A stretch of 64,000 nt of DNA from Nocardioides pelophilus (GTDB lineage: Bacteria > Actinomycetota > Actinomycetes > Propionibacteriales > Nocardioidaceae), in NCBI RefSeq assembly GCF_014180685.1, contig NZ_JACEHF010000005.1:1-64000 (forward strand), in the 5' to 3' direction. Numbering within the stretch: the first letter of the stretch is position 1; each line of letters begins with the position of its first letter. Below, one piece after another: positions 61,294-64,000 of the stretch. A model generated the notes under the pieces. That model searched no databases. It was not told where the DNA came from and worked only from the letters and a program-made list of their open reading frames with translations. Both the position numbers and the translations under genes were made by a program.

Positions 61294-62867
61294 TTCTCCT
61301 CCAGGAGCTCGGAGGCCGGGTTGTAGTAGTCGCGCGCCTTGCGCGCGACGCCGTCGAGGCCGCGGCCACCGTCGGGGGGACGCTTCATCAGGCCGAAGGT
61401 GCCGTCGGCGATCGCGGCCAGCAGCGGCGGGTCGCCCGCCTGGTCGGAGTCGTGGACGATCCGGTCGAGGAGGTCGATCGTCTCGGCCAGCACCTGGCGG
61501 GCCCGGCTCGCGATCAACCCGTCCGGCGCCGGATGGAAGTCCTCGCCCAGCCCGCCGGCTGCGTCGAGCACGTAGCGCACGTTCTGGAGAGCCAGGTCGC
61601 GGTCGGACAGCCACGGGGTGACGACCGCCTCGGTCATCATCCCGACGAGCAGGATGCTCTGGCCGGTCATCGCCCCGACCAGGTTGAAGAAGCCGTCGAG
61701 CAGGTAGCCGCGGAACACGTCGCCGGTCATGTGCCGGGTCGGCGGCATCCACTTGAGCGGCGCCTTGGGGAAGAGCTCGCGGGCGAGCAGCGCGTGGGCG
61801 AGCTCGAGCCGGAAGGACTCCGGGACGGCGGGGTCGACCTCGAACGCATGGCCGAGACCGAGCTGCCAGTCCTCGAGGCCGGCCTCCTTGGCGAAGTACT
61901 CGTTGAGGAGCTGGCTGGTGGTGACCGTGTGCGCAGCCTCGACCGCGTCCGCGGTGGTGAGGTAGTTGTCCTCACCGGTGTTGATGATGATGCCTGCCCG
62001 AGCGTGAACCTGACGGCTGAACCGCTGGTCGACGAAAGTGCGCACCGGGTTGATGTCGCGGAAGAGGATCCCGTACATCGAGTCGTTGAGCATCATGTCG
62101 AGCCGCTCGAGACCGGCCAGGGCCGCGATCTCGGGCATGCACAGTCCGCTGGCGTAGTTGGTCAGGCGGACGTAGCGACCCAGCTCCTTGCTCGACTCGT
62201 CGAGCGCGGCCCGCATCAGGCGGAAGTTCTCCTGGGTCGCGTAGGTGCCGGCGAAGCCCTCGCGGGTCGCACCCTCGGGCACGAAGTCGAGCAGGCTCTG
62301 GCCGGTCGAGCGGATCACCGCGATGACATCGGCGCCGGCGCGGGCGGCGGCCTGCGCCTGGGGGATGTCCTCGTGGATGTCACCCGTCGCGACAATGAGG
62401 TAGATCCAGGGCGTGCGCGGCGCGTCACCGTGCTTCTTGATGAGCCGATCCCGCTCCCGCCTGCGGGCGTCGATGCGGCGGATGCCACCCCCCACCGCTC
62501 GCTTGCTGGCGCTGCGCGCGCGCTGCGCGTCGCGTCCCTCCGGGTGGCGGAACCTGACGGAGCCCGCCGATGCCTTCTGGGCGAGAGTGACCAGGTCCTC
62601 GGCCTCTCCCCGCGCGAGGGCGTCCCACACGGGCAGCGCCACGCCGTGCTCGAGGCCGACATCGGCGCGGACGGCGTCCATCAGCCGGTTGACCCACGGC
62701 GTGCCCTCGGCGTCGGCGCCGCCCAGCCCCGCGAGCCGCAGCGTGGCGCGCTCGACGGAGACGGTCGTGTGCTGCTGGGCCAGCTTGACGATCGGGCGCC
62801 CGGCCTTGCGGGCGAGGGACCGCGCCTGGCGGACGGTGACCGGATCGAGGTCGAGCTTGCCGCTCAC
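61290..62867 (-). CDS. kamD: lysine 5,6-aminomutase, alpha subunit
   Basis: This 525-residue TIM-barrel subunit has Y-L-I-V-A-T-G-D-I-H-E-D-I near 150, T-G-Q-S-L-L-D near 185, T-N-Y-A-S-G-L-C-M-P-E near 240 and I-I-I-N-T-G-E-D-N-Y near 290. W-M-P-P-T-R-H-M-T-G-D follows. It holds the substrate-binding barrel of the B12/PLP mutase, and KamE supplies the cobalamin domain. GTG 62867 overlaps the kdd stop. Confidence 0.94.
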   Translation of the reverse strand: MSGKLDLDPVTVRQARSLARKAGRPIVKLAQQHTTVSVERATLRLAGLGGADAEGTPWVNRLMDAVRADVGLEHGVALPVWDALARGEAEDLVTLAQKASAGSVRFRHPEGRDAQRARSASKRAVGGGIRRIDARRRERDRLIKKHGDAPRTPWIYLIVATGDIHEDIPQAQAAARAGADVIAVIRSTGQSLLDFVPEGATREGFAGTYATQENFRLMRAALDESSKELGRYVRLTNYASGLCMPEIAALAGLERLDMMLNDSMYGILFRDINPVRTFVDQRFSRQVHARAGIIINTGEDNYLTTADAVEAAHTVTTSQLLNEYFAKEAGLEDWQLGLGHAFEVDPAVPESFRLELAHALLARELFPKAPLKWMPPTRHMTGDVFRGYLLDGFFNLVGAMTGQSILLVGMMTEAVVTPWLSDRDLALQNVRYVLDAAGGLGEDFHPAPDGLIASRARQVLAETIDLLDRIVHDSDQAGDPPLLAAIADGTFGLMKRPPDGGRGLDGVARKARDYYNPASELLEEK

Positions 62868-63916
62868 GCCAGCCGCTCCTCGAACAGGGTGCGGACGCCG
62901 GGGTTGGTCCGGAGCAGGTCGAGCGCCAGTGCGGCGTGGCCGGGGACGTAGCCGTTGCCGACGAGCATGGTGACGTCGGCCGCGACGCCCTCGGCGCCGA
63001 GCGCGGCCGCGGAGAAGGACGTGGCCATCGAGAAGAAGACGACCGTGCCGCCGTCGGCGGTGGCGAGCACGGCGCCGCCCTCGCAGCCGGGCACGTCGAC
63101 GCAGACGACGGTGACGTCGGCGGGACCGCCGGCTCCGGTGACCGCGTCGCGGAGCGCGATCGGGTCGCGCGCGTCGGTCACCACGACTTGGTCGGCCAGG
63201 CCGGACGCCTCGAGCGCGGCCGCCTCCCGGTCCGTCGGCACGACGCCGATCAGCCGAGCCCCACCCGCGGCTCGGGCGGCGGCCAGGGCCAGCGACCCCG
63301 ACTTGCCGCCGCCGCCGATCACGGCCACGCGCGGCGCCCGGCCGCGGGCGACGTACTGCTCGACGACGCGGGCGGTCAGGGCCGGCGCGCCGCAGACGTC
63401 CATCACCGCGAGGCTCAGGCCCGTCGGGAGGTCGTCGGGCAGCGCGGCCGCGATGGAGCGTCCGAACAGGATCGCGTGACCGGCGCAGGGCACCTGCTCG
63501 GAGCGGCCGTCCCACCCGGCCAGGCCGTCGGTGATGACGAGCGGAGTCAGGGTGAGCGAGACCAGGGTGGCGACCCGCTGGCCGACCTCGAGCCCCAGCG
63601 GCGACTCCGGTCCGACCTCCTCGACCGTGCCGATGAGCATCCCGCCCGACCCGGTCACCGGGTTCTGCATCTTGCCGCGGTCGGCCACGATCGCGAGCAC
63701 GGCGTCGCGCACCGCTCCCCCGTCACCGTGGTACTCCTGCTCGAGCTGGCGGAACGACGCCGCGTCGAGGTTGAGCCGCTCGACGCGGATCCGGACCTCG
63801 TCCGGCCAGAGCTCGGGCCGGGTGTCCAGCCGCCGGGCCGCCTGCGGGAGCACCCGCGCGTCGTCCTGGACCCGGTGCAACCCGGTCGGGTCGCTCTGGT
63901 GCATCACCGTTGACAC
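62864..63916 (-). CDS. kdd: L-erythro-3,5-diaminohexanoate dehydrogenase
   Basis: The 350-residue protein is read from GTG 63916 behind GGAGGG; ATG 63904 is the alternative. It has a medium-chain-dehydrogenase-like layout with a Rossmann motif V-A-V-I-G-G-G-G-K-S-G-S near 205-215. It lacks a zinc-ligand Cys/His set. P-V-T-G-S-G-G-M-L-I-G-T-V near 80 is typical for Kdd. It oxidises 3,5-diaminohexanoate with NAD(P) to 3-keto-5-aminohexanoate. It is the first visible gene of the operon kdd-kamD-kamE-kal. The upstream genes (aminomutase kamA, cleavage enzyme kce) are not in the window. Confidence 0.92.
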   Translation of the reverse strand: MSTVMHQSDPTGLHRVQDDARVLPQAARRLDTRPELWPDEVRIRVERLNLDAASFRQLEQEYHGDGGAVRDAVLAIVADRGKMQNPVTGSGGMLIGTVEEVGPESPLGLEVGQRVATLVSLTLTPLVITDGLAGWDGRSEQVPCAGHAILFGRSIAAALPDDLPTGLSLAVMDVCGAPALTARVVEQYVARGRAPRVAVIGGGGKSGSLALAAARAAGGARLIGVVPTDREAAALEASGLADQVVVTDARDPIALRDAVTGAGGPADVTVVCVDVPGCEGGAVLATADGGTVVFFSMATSFSAAALGAEGVAADVTMLVGNGYVPGHAALALDLLRTNPGVRTLFEERLA

Positions 63917-64000
63917 TTACCCTCCATCGCTCGCTTGACCGCAAATCGTCCGGCATGGCGATATTGCAGCCGGATGATCTTCACGTATTCTGGCATATAT
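63917..64000. other. AT-rich 84-base stretch to the right edge
   Basis: This segment is notably less GC-rich than the rest of the window and contains ATATATGCC and ATATT runs near the edge. It is a likely promoter region of the kdd operon, but no -35/-10 pair can be placed with confidence. No gene is seen. Confidence 0.4.

Overview
The window is a high-GC chromosomal segment from an actinomycete, most likely a member of the Nocardioidaceae (Nocardioides-like). The evidence is the presence of RbpA, a GarA/Rv1827-type FHA protein, FtsR-type MerR, DUF881/DUF1290 proteins and an F420-type luciferase-like oxidoreductase, frequent GTG starts with GTGA/ATGA overlaps, and an Rv1822-Rv1832-like gene order. 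I see no insertion sequence, phage, CRISPR array, rRNA or tRNA. It reads as core chromosome with a housekeeping middle and more variable enzyme genes between about 33 and 49 kb.

Layout, left to right. (1) 0.3-5.6 kb: a triple-PAS GGDEF-EAL cyclic-di-GMP protein divergent from a family-2 glycosyltransferase / small membrane protein / lipoprotein operon. (2) 5.7-11.8 kb: three consecutive genes that each carry a cyclic-nucleotide-binding domain on a different enzyme (acylating aldehyde dehydrogenase, patatin phospholipase, type II NADH dehydrogenase). They are followed tail-to-tail by a class III nucleotide cyclase fused to an FHA domain. I regard this as the most interesting system here. (3) 11.9-15.7 kb: a two-subunit 3-oxoacid CoA-transferase and two CNNM/CBS membrane proteins. 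(4) 15.7-24.4 kb: the conserved actinobacterial cluster CDP-alcohol phosphatidyltransferase, DUF881, DUF1290, DUF881, gcvH, garA, ftsR, bifunctional nuclease, MerR, glycine riboswitch, gcvP. (5) 24.4-26.4 kb: a cellulose-synthase-like glycosyltransferase with a C-terminal PilZ domain. (6) 26.4-33.2 kb, minus strand: pmbA, tldD, rmuC, pepN. (7) 33.2-49.7 kb: short one- or two-gene units (SDRs, VOC proteins, MarR/cupin/TauE, a UvrA paralogue, AraC, hydrolases, a diguanylate cyclase, small Cys-rich ORFs, an alcohol dehydrogenase). (8) 49.8-54.1 kb: a MurA fused to an N-terminal helix-turn-helix, with a perfect palindrome in its promoter, then a phosphodiesterase, an MFS transporter and rbpA. (9) 54.2-59.8 kb, minus strand: fxsA, a lipoprotein/ECF-sigma/membrane-protein operon, a polyprenol-mannose synthase and lnt. 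(10) 60.2-63.9 kb, minus strand: kdd-kamD-kamE-kal of the aminomutase route of lysine degradation, running to the right edge.

Cross-links. Cyclic-di-GMP enzymes (0.3 kb, 45.8 kb) and a PilZ-controlled glycosyltransferase (24.4 kb) suggest second-messenger control of exopolysaccharide. The cNMP modules plus cyclase suggest cyclic-nucleotide control of membrane redox and lipid enzymes. GarA, the gcv genes and the glycine riboswitch tie glycine and 2-oxoglutarate metabolism to kinase signalling. Lysine degradation through Kam/Kdd yields acetoacetate, a possible substrate family of the CoA-transferase at 11.9 kb, although the two loci are far apart.

A recurrent promoter pattern is visible. Sixteen genes have a TANNNT hexamer ending 6-8 nt before the start codon with little or no leader, as expected for leaderless actinobacterial transcripts. 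I used this to settle several starts. All identifications come from reading the sequence; no database search was possible.
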